A stretch of DNA of 64,000 bases from Gemmatimonadaceae bacterium (GTDB lineage Bacteria > Gemmatimonadota > Gemmatimonadetes > Gemmatimonadales > Gemmatimonadaceae), in assembly GCA_020846935.1 (NCBI GenBank), contig JADLCY010000006.1, forward strand, positions 124,001-188,000, written 5' to 3'. Made by a program: the position numbers and the translations under genes. The notes below the pieces were generated by a model. It was given only the letters and a program-made list of their open reading frames with translations. It was not told where the DNA came from and ran no database searches. This document shows positions 8,893 to 17,567 of the stretch, one piece after another (the stretch's first letter is position 1; every line of letters starts with the position of its first letter).

Positions 8893-9321
8893 TCAGCGGA
8901 GGGAAGGGGGAGACGAGCGGCCTTTCTGGTCGGACGCGGCGACGGCGGGGCGACTCACGGCGCGCTCGGCCGGGCCGCGTCCCGGGGCAAAGACCTCGAC
9001 CGACAGGGAGAACGTGCGTGCCTCGTTGGGGAGCAGGGCGCCCACGCCGACAACCTGGCGCGAGACCTCCTCGCCCTTCTCGTTGCGGATCACGATCACG
9101 ACAGAGTACTCCCACGCTTCGCCCGGCGGAGGATGCGGCACCGCACCCTCCACGCGCAGTGGCGTGAAGCTCGCCTGGGATCGTGCCGTGGCCGCCGCGG
9201 TTGGGTCAAATCGCAGGTGATGGCGGCACCCCGGGCAGACCGCGGCGCTTTCGAGGATCGTCGCCCGGCAGTGCGGACACGTGCGCGTGGCCCCGGGCGG
9301 ACCCTCACGCACCGGGCTCAT
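8893..9321 (-). CDS. Zinc-ribbon protein of unknown function, coupled to bactofilin
   Basis: This 142-residue protein has an N-terminal zinc ribbon (CPHC and CPGC, about residues 15-33), then a beta-rich region (about 50-115; EYSVVIVIRNEKGEEVSRQVVGVG) and a basic, disordered tail. The beta region resembles a small FxLYD/Ig-like module, but I cannot assign a family. The start ATG at 9321 overlaps the bactofilin stop by 4 bases, so the two are translationally coupled. A role with bactofilin in cell-shape scaffolding is possible but only from context. Confidence 0.75.
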   Translation of the reverse strand: MSPVREGPPGATRTCPHCRATILESAAVCPGCRHHLRFDPTAAATARSQASFTPLRVEGAVPHPPPGEAWEYSVVIVIRNEKGEEVSRQVVGVGALLPNEARTFSLSVEVFAPGRGPAERAVSRPAVAASDQKGRSSPPSLR

Positions 9322-9821
9322 AGATCGCCGCCGGTCTCCCCGTTAGGCGAACGGTGATTCCCATCCTGCCAGCCAAACTCCACGCGCCCACGCATCCGTG
9401 AGCCCGCGGCCACCGTAAACGTTCCGGCCTTGAGGTCGCCGTTCATCACGCCGCCCTCCTGCAGCTCAACACGCGCCGCGTCGATGACGTTGCCCTCCAA
9501 CTCGCCGCCAATGACCACGGCGTTCGCCTTCACGCCGCCCGTCAGTCGAGCGCCCGGTTCGATCGTGAGGTTACCCTCCACGTGGACGTCGCCCTTGAAA
9601 CGGCCAGCAATCCGGATGTGTCCGGTGCCGTCGATCTTGCCTTCGATCGTGATGTCCGAGCCGATCACCGATTCCTTGACCTCGCGGACCGGTGTCCGTC
9701 GCACCGCGTCGTAGCTCGGCGCGGCTTCGGCCGGCGTGGGGTCATCGCGGCGCGTGATCGGGTCCGGGGTGAGGAGCGCGGACTCGCGCTTGGGGGCTAC
9801 GGGTTCCTTCCAGAGTGCCAT
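9318..9821 (-). CDS. Bactofilin (DUF583) cytoskeletal protein
   Basis: The protein has 167 residues from ATG 9821 (MALWKEP...); an ATG eight codons upstream is less likely. After a disordered N-terminal region of about 50 residues, the bactofilin core (about 55-155) shows the short beta-helix repeats of the family: SDITIEGKIDGTGHIRIAGR, GDVHVEGNLTIEPGARLTGGV, AVVIGGELEGNVIDAARVEL and GVMNGDLKAGTFTV. Bactofilins polymerise without nucleotides into membrane-attached filaments used in cell shape, stalk growth or protein positioning. It is the first gene of a leftward pair with the zinc-ribbon gene. Confidence 0.95.
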   Translation of the reverse strand: MALWKEPVAPKRESALLTPDPITRRDDPTPAEAAPSYDAVRRTPVREVKESVIGSDITIEGKIDGTGHIRIAGRFKGDVHVEGNLTIEPGARLTGGVKANAVVIGGELEGNVIDAARVELQEGGVMNGDLKAGTFTVAAGSRMRGRVEFGWQDGNHRSPNGETGGDL

Positions 9822-9973
9822 GGATGAGACTCCTGTGTGGGGCACCGACGGTTACAGCACGGATCATGTCGGCGCTGTCAGATGGGTCACCAAATTCGCT
9901 CCACACCAACCCAACGACCGCTCGTCAGCGGCGAACATCGCAGACTCCGGGTTCCGGTCGTCTCCAGCTGCCT

Positions 9974-10408
9974 TCATTGGAATCGTGTCATCGGAAGCGT
10001 GGTGTCGCGTTTCCGAAGCGCGCTCCCCTGGTGCGGACTGAGCCCGTCACTGCGACGTAACCGTGCGAGCGCATCGTCAAAGGCTCGGCGCTCCGCGGTG
10101 TCCGTGCGCGTTCGCCGCGAGAACCGGTCAAGCTCCTCATCGGTCAGCCCCTGTTCCCTGAGTACCTGTCGAACGGTGAGGCGCAGTTTCGCGCGCAACT
10201 TTTCCTGCGCGCGCGTGGACGTGTTGCGAGGGTCGGCCAACTCGGCATTTGCCCGTTCGCGGAGCGTGTCGATCGCGGGGTACGTGCGCACTATGGCGTC
10301 GAGTTGTTCCGAGGGAATGCCCCGCCCGGCAGCGGCCTGCGCCATTGCGGTGCACACGTCTCCCTTCATCGGGCCAGCGAGCATGATCGCGCAGGAGGCG
10401 GCGCGCAC
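9974..10408 (-). CDS. Small alpha-helical protein, possibly DUF4168-like
   Basis: The protein has 144 residues from GTG 10408, supported by a GGAGG four bases upstream. A short N-terminal hydrophobic stretch is followed by a charged helical region with two related halves: GIPSEQLDAIVRTYPAID with a following RERANAEL, and GLTDEELDRFSRRT. This pattern resembles the secreted DUF4168 family, but the match is by eye and weak. The function is unknown. It contains a TTA leucine codon (about 10061), which is rare in this DNA. It stands alone, reading leftward towards the bactofilin gene. Confidence 0.6.
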   Translation of the reverse strand: MRAASCAIMLAGPMKGDVCTAMAQAAAGRGIPSEQLDAIVRTYPAIDTLRERANAELADPRNTSTRAQEKLRAKLRLTVRQVLREQGLTDEELDRFSRRTRTDTAERRAFDDALARLRRSDGLSPHQGSALRKRDTTLPMTRFQ

Positions 10409-10909
10409 AGAACCTCCAGGAGGGGGCGTGAACCGACCGCAATGTGAGAAGCGGTCCGAAGCCCGTCAACTCATCCTCATGCCTGCCTCGCCGATACCGT
10501 CCGGTGGCCCACGACTTCTTTCGCGCCGCCTGCGTGGCGACGATGTACCTGCTGTTGTCCGCGGCCGGCGATCCGAACCGCGCGCCGATTCGGCCCTCGC
10601 AGCGCTCGCGTCATGTCGGGGCCGACCCGGGCGCGACGCCGCGCGTTCATGCGTCGGGACTGCTGCCAGTGCCTGCGGGTGGGACAGGCGCGCAGCCGCT
10701 CCACGCGGCATCGGGCGTGTGGACATGCCCAACGGGCTGATCCAGCGGATCTCGCCTGCCTGGGCGCCGTCCGTCTGCTGGAACGCCTGGGGTCGACGAA
10801 CAACCACCGGTGCATGAACTGCTGAAGCCACCCTGACGCCGGACCATTCATCGTGCAGATTCCCCGCTCCCGCAGTCCCAGGTTCTCCTCTGTCCTCGAC
10901 CGCCATCCC
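10409..10909. other. About 500 bp with no supportable gene
   Basis: Open frames exist on both strands, but they have no ribosome binding sites, no recognisable domains and composition typical of out-of-frame high-GC sequence. The Cys-rich rightward frame ending at 10825 may be a decayed gene fragment, which I cannot prove. The last part must hold the promoter of the cytochrome gene. Confidence 0.5.
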
Positions 10910-11323
10910 ATGCTTCGCTCATTCGTGCTCGTCACGCTCCTTGCCGTTGCCTGTCGCAGTGGTTCGTCCGCTGGCGCTGCCGGCGGTGCGCCTGCCGCGG
11001 TCGCCGCACGTCCCGCGGAGGTGACTGCGGCCAACATCGCGCTGGGTGACTCGCTGTTCAACAACGGTGGATGCATGCGCTGTCACGGCCGTGCGGGTAT
11101 TGGCGCAACCGGTGGCCCGATGCTGAACGACAGCCAGTGGCTGCAGCTAAAGAGCGGGAGCTACGAGGAGATCGTGGGCATCATCACGAGCGGCGTGCCG
11201 GCCGCCAGCATCAAGGACTCGACCCATAAGTTTCCCATGGGCGCGCGCGGCGGCCGCATGAACCTCACGGACCCGCAGATCAAGGCCGTGGCCGCGTATG
11301 TGTATTCGCTGAGCCACAAGTAG
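10910..11323 (+). CDS. Monoheme cytochrome c lipoprotein
   Basis: The protein has 137 residues from the ATG at 10910, chosen because it starts a lipoprotein signal with the lipobox LAVAC (Cys15). After an Ala-rich linker, the class I cytochrome domain has one heme site, CMRCH (about residues 55-59), and a later FPMGARGG that supplies the axial methionine. It ends with the helix PQIKAVAAYVYSLSHK typical of the c6/cbb3-like fold. It would be anchored to a membrane facing the periplasm and carry single electrons. It is followed by a hairpin terminator, so it is probably monocistronic. Confidence 0.92.
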   Translation: MLRSFVLVTLLAVACRSGSSAGAAGGAPAAVAARPAEVTAANIALGDSLFNNGGCMRCHGRAGIGATGGPMLNDSQWLQLKSGSYEEIVGIITSGVPAASIKDSTHKFPMGARGGRMNLTDPQIKAVAAYVYSLSHK

Positions 11324-11341
11324 ACCGCTCCAGCGTGACCG

Positions 11342-11368
11342 CAGCGCCCGGTGATGAGCCGGGCGCTG
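11342..11368 (+). terminator. Perfect 10-bp hairpin after the cytochrome c gene
   Basis: CAGCGCCCGG and CCGGGCGCTG flank a 7-base loop, 18 bp after the stop at 11323. The T-run is weak (TGTCTT), so it may act in both directions, also serving a possible leftward small gene that ends at 11374. Confidence 0.75.
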
Positions 11369-11373
11369 TGTCT

Positions 11374-11583
11374 TCATGGCATGGGCACGTACTTGTGCTC
11401 ACCCGTCAGCTTGTGCGGGGCCTGCTGCTTCTGGCCAGCCGTTCCGATGACGACGGTGGTCGTCAGCGCGGATGCCGCCGCGCAGTTCGGTCCACGTGAA
11501 ATCTTCGGGGAGTACGGCGTCGGGCTGGCGTGGCGTGGTCCGCCGCCCATCTTTGGCGGGTCGATGCGTTCCTGAACTGCCAC
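11374..11583 (-). CDS. Possible small protein of 69 residues (tentative)
   Basis: A leftward frame from GTG 11583 to a TGA at 11374 ends five bases before a symmetric hairpin, as expected for a real convergent gene. The product is hydrophilic and ends KLTGEHKYVPMP. The overlapping rightward frame would encode an implausible Cys- and Trp-rich peptide. It has no recognised domain and no clear ribosome binding site, and it would start only 11 bp from the divergent S9 peptidase start. I consider this a weak candidate. Confidence 0.3.
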   Translation of the reverse strand: MAVQERIDPPKMGGGPRHASPTPYSPKISRGPNCAAASALTTTVVIGTAGQKQQAPHKLTGEHKYVPMP

Positions 11584-11594
11584 CCGACTCTCCC

Positions 11595-14465
11595 ATGCGT
11601 CATCGCGTACTCCTGACTGCCCTCGTGGCGCCGGCGCTGGCCACCGCCCAGGGACCGGGCGCTGCTCGTCCTGGTTCCCTTCGCGCTCTGGATCCAGCCG
11701 ACCTGGCGTCCTGGAACTCCATCCGCAGTACGGCGACATCGTGGGACGGCAAGTGGTTCGCCTACGTCGTCGCCCCCAACGAAGGCGATGGATCCGTCAA
11801 ACTGCGCTCCACCGGTGCCGACGCCGTCGAGAAGACGTGGCCGATCGGCGAACCGTCTGCCGGAGGAGGTGGAGGGCCGTTCGGCCCGGCCGCCGATGCG
11901 TCGCTCGCGATCTCCGGGGATGCACGATGGCTGGCGTTCACGACCTACCCCAAGGCGGCCGACGCAAAAAAGCTGCGCAAGGATCGCAAGCCCCTGCAGA
12001 ATGGGCTCACGCTGGTGAACGTCGCGACGGGCGAGAAGCGCGACTTCGACAAGGTCCGACGGTTTGCGTTTGCCGGAGACGCCCCGAGCTGGCTCGTGAT
12101 GCATCGCTATGCCGCGGAAGGGGCCCCATCCGCGGACCTCCTGTTGCTCGACCTGCGTTCAGGCACGATCTCCACGATCGGCTCCGTGGGCGAATGGGCA
12201 CTCGATGACACCGGAGCCCAGCTCGCGTGGACGACGGAGGTGCGCGACCAGGTCGGCAATGGTGTGCAGCTGCGTCACCTCGCGACCGACGTGGTCCGGT
12301 CGCTCGACAGTGACAAGGCGTTGTACCGGCGGCTCACCTGGACCGACTCCGGCTTTGCGCTGACGGTGCTCCGGGGCGTGGTCGACAGCGCGGCGTCCGA
12401 CACGGCGTATTCGATCGTTGGCTGGACCGGCAACGCGACGCAGCCCACGCGCTCGGCGTTCGCTGTGGCCGATGTCGCGTCGTTCCCGGCTGGCCTGCGC
12501 ATTTCTCCGGATCGTGCGCCGCGGTGGAGCACCGATCGGTCGGCTTTCTTCTTCGGCATCAGCGCTCGGCGCACCGGCCCGGAATCGAAGGCCACGCGTC
12601 CCGATGTGCGCCCGGTAGCCGGCACGCCTGGAGCGATGCAGTCACCGGCGGGCGCCGGGGGCAGCGATGACGACCTGCCGAGCCTGGTCATCTGGCACGG
12701 CAAGGGCGACCCACGCCTGCAGTCCCAGCAGCAAGTCGAGGAGAACCGCGACAAGCAGTACTCCTATCTCGCCGAGTATCGATTGGGCACAAAGACGTTC
12801 CTGCGACTCGCGACCGATGAGCTGCGCGAGGTGCAGCTGACGCCGCGCGATCGATTTGCCTACGGGTACGATCGTCGCGCCTACGAGCGCCGCGATGCCA
12901 TCGACGGAGGTCAGCGCCGCGACATCCTCGCCATCGACCTGGCCACGGGCGCGCGCTCGGTGATCCGGTCCGCGGCGAAGTACAACCTGTTCCCATCGCC
13001 CGACGGCACGAAGGCGCTCTACTACGACGACGGGCAATACCACATCTACGACTTCGCGACGAAGGCGTCGACGCCGATCACCACGGGCGCTCCGACCAGC
13101 TTCGTGGATACGGAGGACGATCACAACGTCGATCGTCCGCCGGTGCAGCCCGTGGGTTGGGCCGCCGACAATCAGTCGGTGCTGCTCTTCGACAACTACG
13201 ACGTATGGAAGGTGGGCATCAGGGGTGGCGCGTTCGTGAACCTCACGGGCAATGGGCGCAAGGAGCGTATCCGCTACACACGGCGCCTCGTCATCAACCC
13301 GAAGGAACGCGGGATCGACCTCGCGCAACCCGTGTATTTGCAGACCTACGGCGAGAAGACCAAGAAGGAGGGACTGGCCCGCGTCATGCCGGGCAAGGCC
13401 GGTGCCGAAGTGCTGTTGTGGGACGACGCGAAGTTCACCGTGAATCGTGCGCGCAACGCCGACACGTGGGTGTACACACGCCAGACCTTCCGGGACTTTC
13501 CGGATTACTACGTCGCCGAGAAGACGTTCGCGGCGCCTCGCCGCCTGACGAACGCCAACCCACAGCAGGCGGACTACGCGTGGTCCAGCGGTGCGCAGCT
13601 CGTGAACTACGTGAGCGACAAGGGCGACTCGCTGCAGGGTGCGCTCTTCCTCCCGGCGAACTACGAGCCGGGCCGGAAGTATCCGACCATGGTGTACATC
13701 TACGAAAAGCTCTCGCAGAGTCTGCACCAGTACGCCGTGCCCAACGAGACGCGGGCATTCAACCCCAGTGTCTACACGAGCCGCGGGTACGCCGTGCTCA
13801 TGCCCGACATCGTGTACAAGATCAACGACCCGGGCATGTCCTCCGTGTGGTGCGTGGTGCCCGCGGTGAAGGCGGCGATCGCGACCGGGATCGTGGATCC
13901 GGCGAAGGTGGGGCTCCACGGCCACTCGTGGGGCGGCTACCAATCCTCGTTCCTCGCCACGCAGACCGGCAAGCTCTTCGCCGGCATCGTGACCGGCGCG
14001 CCGCTCACCGACATGGTCTCGATGTACAGCTCGGTCTACTGGAACACGGGCACGGCCGACATGGCGATCTTCGAATCGTCGCAGGGACGCTTCAAGGGCA
14101 GCTACATCGAGAATCGCGACGCCTACATCCGCAACTCGCCGGTGTTCTTCGCAGACAAGGTCGAGACGCCGGTCATGATCCTGCATAACGAGAAGGACGG
14201 CGCCGTCGACTTCAACCAGGGCATCACCTGGTTCAACACCCTGCGTGAGCAGGGGAAGGACGTGATCATGCTGCAGTACGTGGGCGAGAACCACGGCCTG
14301 CAGCTGCCGAAGAACCAGAAGGACTACACCCTGCGCATGGCGGAGTACTTCGACCACTTCCTCATGGGCAAGCCCGCGCCGGAGTGGCTCAGGAACGGCA
14401 TTCCGCGGCTGCAGATGGAGGAGCACCTCAAGTCGCGACAGAAGAAGCCCAAGGTTGCTTCCTGA
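11595..14465 (+). CDS. Exported S9 (prolyl oligopeptidase) family peptidase
   Basis: The protein has 956 residues from ATG 11595, which starts a signal peptide (MRHRVLLTALVAPALATAQ). The long N-terminal part is a WD40-like propeller of the DPP-IV/acylaminoacyl-peptidase kind. The C-terminal alpha/beta-hydrolase domain has the catalytic triad: Ser778 in GHSWGGYQ, Asp868 in NEKDGAVD and His900 in GENHGLQ. S9 enzymes cleave peptides after proline or release N-terminal dipeptides; the exact specificity cannot be read here. It probably acts in the periplasm. A FabH-like gene follows after 6 bp. A second exported S9 peptidase of the same layout lies at 23646, suggesting old duplication and an emphasis on peptide scavenging. 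Confidence 0.95.
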   Translation: MRHRVLLTALVAPALATAQGPGAARPGSLRALDPADLASWNSIRSTATSWDGKWFAYVVAPNEGDGSVKLRSTGADAVEKTWPIGEPSAGGGGGPFGPAADASLAISGDARWLAFTTYPKAADAKKLRKDRKPLQNGLTLVNVATGEKRDFDKVRRFAFAGDAPSWLVMHRYAAEGAPSADLLLLDLRSGTISTIGSVGEWALDDTGAQLAWTTEVRDQVGNGVQLRHLATDVVRSLDSDKALYRRLTWTDSGFALTVLRGVVDSAASDTAYSIVGWTGNATQPTRSAFAVADVASFPAGLRISPDRAPRWSTDRSAFFFGISARRTGPESKATRPDVRPVAGTPGAMQSPAGAGGSDDDLPSLVIWHGKGDPRLQSQQQVEENRDKQYSYLAEYRLGTKTFLRLATDELREVQLTPRDRFAYGYDRRAYERRDAIDGGQRRDILAIDLATGARSVIRSAAKYNLFPSPDGTKALYYDDGQYHIYDFATKASTPITTGAPTSFVDTEDDHNVDRPPVQPVGWAADNQSVLLFDNYDVWKVGIRGGAFVNLTGNGRKERIRYTRRLVINPKERGIDLAQPVYLQTYGEKTKKEGLARVMPGKAGAEVLLWDDAKFTVNRARNADTWVYTRQTFRDFPDYYVAEKTFAAPRRLTNANPQQADYAWSSGAQLVNYVSDKGDSLQGALFLPANYEPGRKYPTMVYIYEKLSQSLHQYAVPNETRAFNPSVYTSRGYAVLMPDIVYKINDPGMSSVWCVVPAVKAAIATGIVDPAKVGLHGHSWGGYQSSFLATQTGKLFAGIVTGAPLTDMVSMYSSVYWNTGTADMAIFESSQGRFKGSYIENRDAYIRNSPVFFADKVETPVMILHNEKDGAVDFNQGITWFNTLREQGKDVIMLQYVGENHGLQLPKNQKDYTLRMAEYFDHFLMGKPAPEWLRNGIPRLQMEEHLKSRQKKPKVAS

Positions 14466-14471
14466 CCGCAG

Positions 14472-15608
14472 GTGGTGAGCGAAGGCGCAGAGATCACGGG
14501 GTGGGGGGCAGCCATGCCCCCCGCCGTCCTCACCAACGACGACCTTTCGACGTTTCTCGAGACGTCGGACGAGTGGATCACCACGCGCACCGGCATGAAG
14601 GAGCGCCGCGTCTCGCATGTGAATGCCGTGGAGCTGGCGGCCCTCGCCGCGTCGCGCGCGCTCGCCTGCGCTGGTCTGCCCCCCGAGCAGCTCGACCTGA
14701 TCATCTACGGCAGCTGCAGCAACGAAGAGGCCGTGCCCAACAGCGCATCGGGGGTCCAGGTGTCCCTCGGCGCCACGCGCGCCGCGTCGATGGATCTCAA
14801 CACCGCCTGCACCAGCTTCCTCTACGGGTTGTCCACGGCGACGGCCATGATCCGCACCGGCGTCGTCCGCAACGCGGTGGTCATCGGCGTCGAACTCATC
14901 TCGCGGTACATGGATTGGAGCAATCGCAACGTGGCCGTGCTGTTTGGTGACGGGGCGGCCGCGGTAGTGCTCCAGGCCAGCAGTGCGCCGTTGGGGGTCG
15001 TCGGCAGCGTGTTGGGCTGCGACGCCGAAGCGCGGCACACGCTGCGTGTGCGTGGCGTGGGATGCGGCTACGCGGGGCTGGGAGTGTCGTTTGGGGACAC
15101 GCTGTGGGACTTTGACGGCCCGACGATCTTCAAGCGCGCCGTCAAGGGAATGAGCGAGGCGTCGGCGCGCGTCCTGGCCGAGGCCGGCGTCGCGTCAGGC
15201 GATGTTGACCTGGTCGTGCCTCACCAGGCGAACCTGCGCATCATCGAAGCCGTGGCGAAGTATGCAGGTATCGGGATGGATCGCGTGGTGACCACGGTGC
15301 ACAAGTACGGCAACATGAGCGCGGCCACTGTCCCCGTCGCCCTCGTCGAGGCGCTCGAGGCGGGTCGCGTCCGCGCCGGGAGTCTTCTGCTGCTTCCGGG
15401 CTTCGGTGCCGGCCTCACCTTCTGCGCCCTGTTGGTCCGTTGGGGCGAGCGCACCGTGCCGCTCGGCTACTCCTCGCGCGCGCTGCCGGAGCCGGAGCGG
15501 ACCGCCCTCCAGATGGTCAACGAGATTCGCGCGCGACAGGACCCGCACGGTCGCTCCGCGACAGGACTGCACGCCCCGGTGTTCGCCGAGTCGTCGCTGC
15601 ACGGCTGA
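14472..15608 (+). CDS. 3-oxoacyl-ACP synthase III (FabH/KAS III-like)
   Basis: The protein has 378 residues starting at GTG 14472 (a second GTG follows directly). It has the KAS III thiolase fold with the full triad: Cys113 in NTACTSFLYG, His251 in PHQAN and Asn281 in YGNMSAAT. FLFGDGAAAV-type and GFGAGLTFCALL segments are also present. FabH condenses an acyl-CoA primer with malonyl-ACP to start fatty acid synthesis; homologues also make polyketide or hydrocarbon precursors. The protein has about 50 extra residues at the C-terminus (after RWGERTVPLGY) that are not part of the canonical 320-residue enzyme. It is not in a fab cluster, so a special-purpose ketosynthase is possible. Confidence 0.9.
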   Translation: MVSEGAEITGWGAAMPPAVLTNDDLSTFLETSDEWITTRTGMKERRVSHVNAVELAALAASRALACAGLPPEQLDLIIYGSCSNEEAVPNSASGVQVSLGATRAASMDLNTACTSFLYGLSTATAMIRTGVVRNAVVIGVELISRYMDWSNRNVAVLFGDGAAAVVLQASSAPLGVVGSVLGCDAEARHTLRVRGVGCGYAGLGVSFGDTLWDFDGPTIFKRAVKGMSEASARVLAEAGVASGDVDLVVPHQANLRIIEAVAKYAGIGMDRVVTTVHKYGNMSAATVPVALVEALEAGRVRAGSLLLLPGFGAGLTFCALLVRWGERTVPLGYSSRALPEPERTALQMVNEIRARQDPHGRSATGLHAPVFAESSLHG

Positions 15609-15682
15609 GCGATCCGAACCGGTCAAGCACGCCGGAAGCCGGGGCGACATATTGTGTGTCCCGCCTCTCTGGAGTTCACTAC

Positions 15683-16306
15683 ATGCTTCGCCCTGCTGTC
15701 GTCGCCCTCTCGGCACTGCTCGCCCTCCCGCTCGCCGCCCAGGCCCCGGCCGGCTGGCACGAGCGGGTGGACCGGAGCACGAGTGCCAGCGACCCCGACA
15801 ACACGCCCGACATCAAGTTCGTGACGATGGGGAACGGCTTCCACGTGACCACTGGCCCCGCGGTCACGCTCTGGAAGAACGAAAACACGGCGACCGGTGC
15901 CTACACGCTCAAAGGTCGCTTTCGGCTGGTGAAGCCGAGTGGGCACACCAACTACTACGGGTTGGTCTTTGGTGCCGGTGGGCTCGAAGGCGGAGACCAG
16001 GCCTATCTCTACTTTCTCGTGGGGCAGGACGGTTCGTTCCTGGTGAAGCATCGCGCCGGTGCCGCGACGCACGACGTTCAGGCCAAGACGCCGCACGCCT
16101 CGGTCGTGAAGCCGGATGCCAATGGCAGCTCGACCAACACGCTCGAGGTGCGAGTTGGCGCGGACAAGATCGACTATGTGGTCAACGGCACCGTGGTGCA
16201 CAGCACGCCCAGGTCAGGCATGTCGGCCCGAACCGACGGCGTGTGGGGGATTCGCGTGAACCACCAGCTCGAAGTGCACGTCGACCAGTTGGCGGTCACG
16301 AAGTAG
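15683..16306 (+). CDS. Secreted protein with concanavalin/LamG-like fold, unknown role
   Basis: The protein has 207 residues from ATG 15683, with GGAG eight bases upstream. The N-terminus is a clear signal peptide ending near AAQAPAGW. The mature part is a single beta-sandwich-like domain (GNGFHVTTGPAVTLW, YTLKGRFRLVKPSGHTNYYGLVFGAG, YLYFLVGQDGSFLVKHRAG, WGIRVNHQLEVHVDQLAV). It resembles the lectin/3-keto-disaccharide hydrolase-like (DUF1080) group, but I see no defined catalytic residues. It is probably periplasmic and may bind glycans. It ends at a strong bidirectional hairpin. Confidence 0.75.
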   Translation: MLRPAVVALSALLALPLAAQAPAGWHERVDRSTSASDPDNTPDIKFVTMGNGFHVTTGPAVTLWKNENTATGAYTLKGRFRLVKPSGHTNYYGLVFGAGGLEGGDQAYLYFLVGQDGSFLVKHRAGAATHDVQAKTPHASVVKPDANGSSTNTLEVRVGADKIDYVVNGTVVHSTPRSGMSARTDGVWGIRVNHQLEVHVDQLAVTK

Positions 16307-16316
16307 CTCGGTGACT

Positions 16317-16345
16317 CCGGGATCGTGCGCTTTGCGCGATCCCGG
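16317..16345. terminator. Bidirectional hairpin between convergent genes
   Basis: An 8-bp outer stem (CCGGGATC with GATCCCGG) continues past a 2-base bulge into a 4-bp GCGC stem with a TTT loop. It sits between the stops of the lectin-like gene (16306) and the PEP-CTERM gene (16354), as expected for a shared terminator. Confidence 0.8.
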
Positions 16346-16353
16346 GTCCGGCC

Positions 16354-17121
16354 CTACGAGGCGCGTGATCTGCGGCGGCGCAGCGCCGCGCCCGCCAGCG
16401 CGGCGCCACTGCCAAGGAGGAACAGCGTTCCCGGTTCGGGCGTCACGACGGCGTCGGCGAGCGTCGCGTCGAAGACCACCCGTTCCTCGCAGGCGTCACC
16501 GCGACGCTCCGTCAGCCACCGCGCCATGGGCAACGTGCAGGTGCCGAGCGTCGTGTGTGCGCGCAGCGCGAAATGCCTGAACGTCGCGGGCTGCATCGAA
16601 CCGTTGGGTGCCAGGTACGCCAGGTCCATGTCGAAGGCCACGCGGCCATCCCGCCGATCGCGCGGGCAGGTGGACCAGGTCCAGAAGTCGTCCGTGGCGA
16701 TGCGTTGGCACCCCAGATACCCGGTACCGCGCATCATCATGTACCCGTCTCGACCCGTCGGCTGATCGAAGTCGAATCCAGGGGCCGCCGAGTTGCGCCG
16801 CAGATTGCCGAGCGAACCTGGCAGATCCATGAACGCGGTCGTCGTCCGCTCATCCGTCAGCCCGTTCCAGCGCTGCACATACTCCAGGCCAAGAAATCCG
16901 TACGGCGTGTTCAATCCGCCGTACGTGCCCTGCACGTTGGTGACGACCGACGAGAGCCGGTTCCTGTAGAAGGGATTCGCCGGCGTTGGCACGAACCCGA
17001 ACGTCGCGCTGAAGCACGCCTGGGTGTTGGGCACGCAGAAGACCCGCGCCCCCTGTGCGTCGGCGCGCCCAGGGGCCATGACCATCAGCACGGCGGCGAT
17101 CCACCAGGGGTTCGTGCGCAT
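16354..17121 (-). CDS. PEP-CTERM sorting-domain protein
   Basis: The protein has 255 residues from ATG 17121, which begins a signal peptide (MRTNPWWIAAVLMVMAPGRADA); an ATG at 17142 is the alternative. The last 30 residues form the exosortase sorting signal: VTPEPGT, a hydrophobic segment (LFLLGSGAALAGAAL) and an RRRRSR tail. The mature region has several Cys (FCVPNTQACF, GCQRI, TCPRDRR, TCTLP, ACEE) and no domain I recognise. PEP-CTERM proteins are processed by an EpsH-type exosortase and often go to the surface or extracellular matrix. No exosortase gene is in this window. Confidence 0.9.
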   Translation of the reverse strand: MRTNPWWIAAVLMVMAPGRADAQGARVFCVPNTQACFSATFGFVPTPANPFYRNRLSSVVTNVQGTYGGLNTPYGFLGLEYVQRWNGLTDERTTTAFMDLPGSLGNLRRNSAAPGFDFDQPTGRDGYMMMRGTGYLGCQRIATDDFWTWSTCPRDRRDGRVAFDMDLAYLAPNGSMQPATFRHFALRAHTTLGTCTLPMARWLTERRGDACEERVVFDATLADAVVTPEPGTLFLLGSGAALAGAALRRRRSRAS

Positions 17122-17567
17122 GGTGACTTCGGCTCGGCGATTCATCGGCATCAGCGCGGGGCGACGGAACGATCGGAACTCATCCGTGGGAATACTTGGG
17201 ACCGGCACGCCGCTAAGCCTGCGCTGTACGTCGCATCGGATTGGTGATCTGCGTCAGGGAAGGCGTGACGCCTGGAAGGGTGAGCCGCAGAAAAACTGCC
17301 TTACGAGTGCCGGCGGCGCAATGACGCGCCGTCCGCTGGTGGCCGTGCGGAGCGGTGAGCAGGTGCCTCAGCCCCTGACCATTCTCATCGCCATGCGGCG
17401 CACTCCCGTCCGGCGTTTCAGATGAATTGTCGTCTGCAGGTGACTTCGCCTGGCGGCTCTTGTCGCCCGCGACGGCCTCGCGGCAGGCAGCGACGTGGCG
17501 GGTCGATCAGGCGCATGCCGAACGCACCCTCCGGTGATGCACGTGGTGGTCGGCGGGGTGGCGCGAG
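17122..17567. other. Intergenic, no gene seen
   Basis: About 450 bp with only short, overlapping open frames and no domain or ribosome binding site that I can support. The right-hand neighbour ends here and the PEP-CTERM promoter must lie in the left part. Confidence 0.5.

Noticed and set aside
10477-11076. 199-codon leftward frame before the cytochrome
   Set aside because: It overlaps the cytochrome lipoprotein signal and heme site and lacks a ribosome binding site.
12642-15038. 798-codon leftward frame
   Set aside because: It spans the S9 peptidase and the ketosynthase on the other strand; its Arg/His/Val-rich product has no domain pattern.
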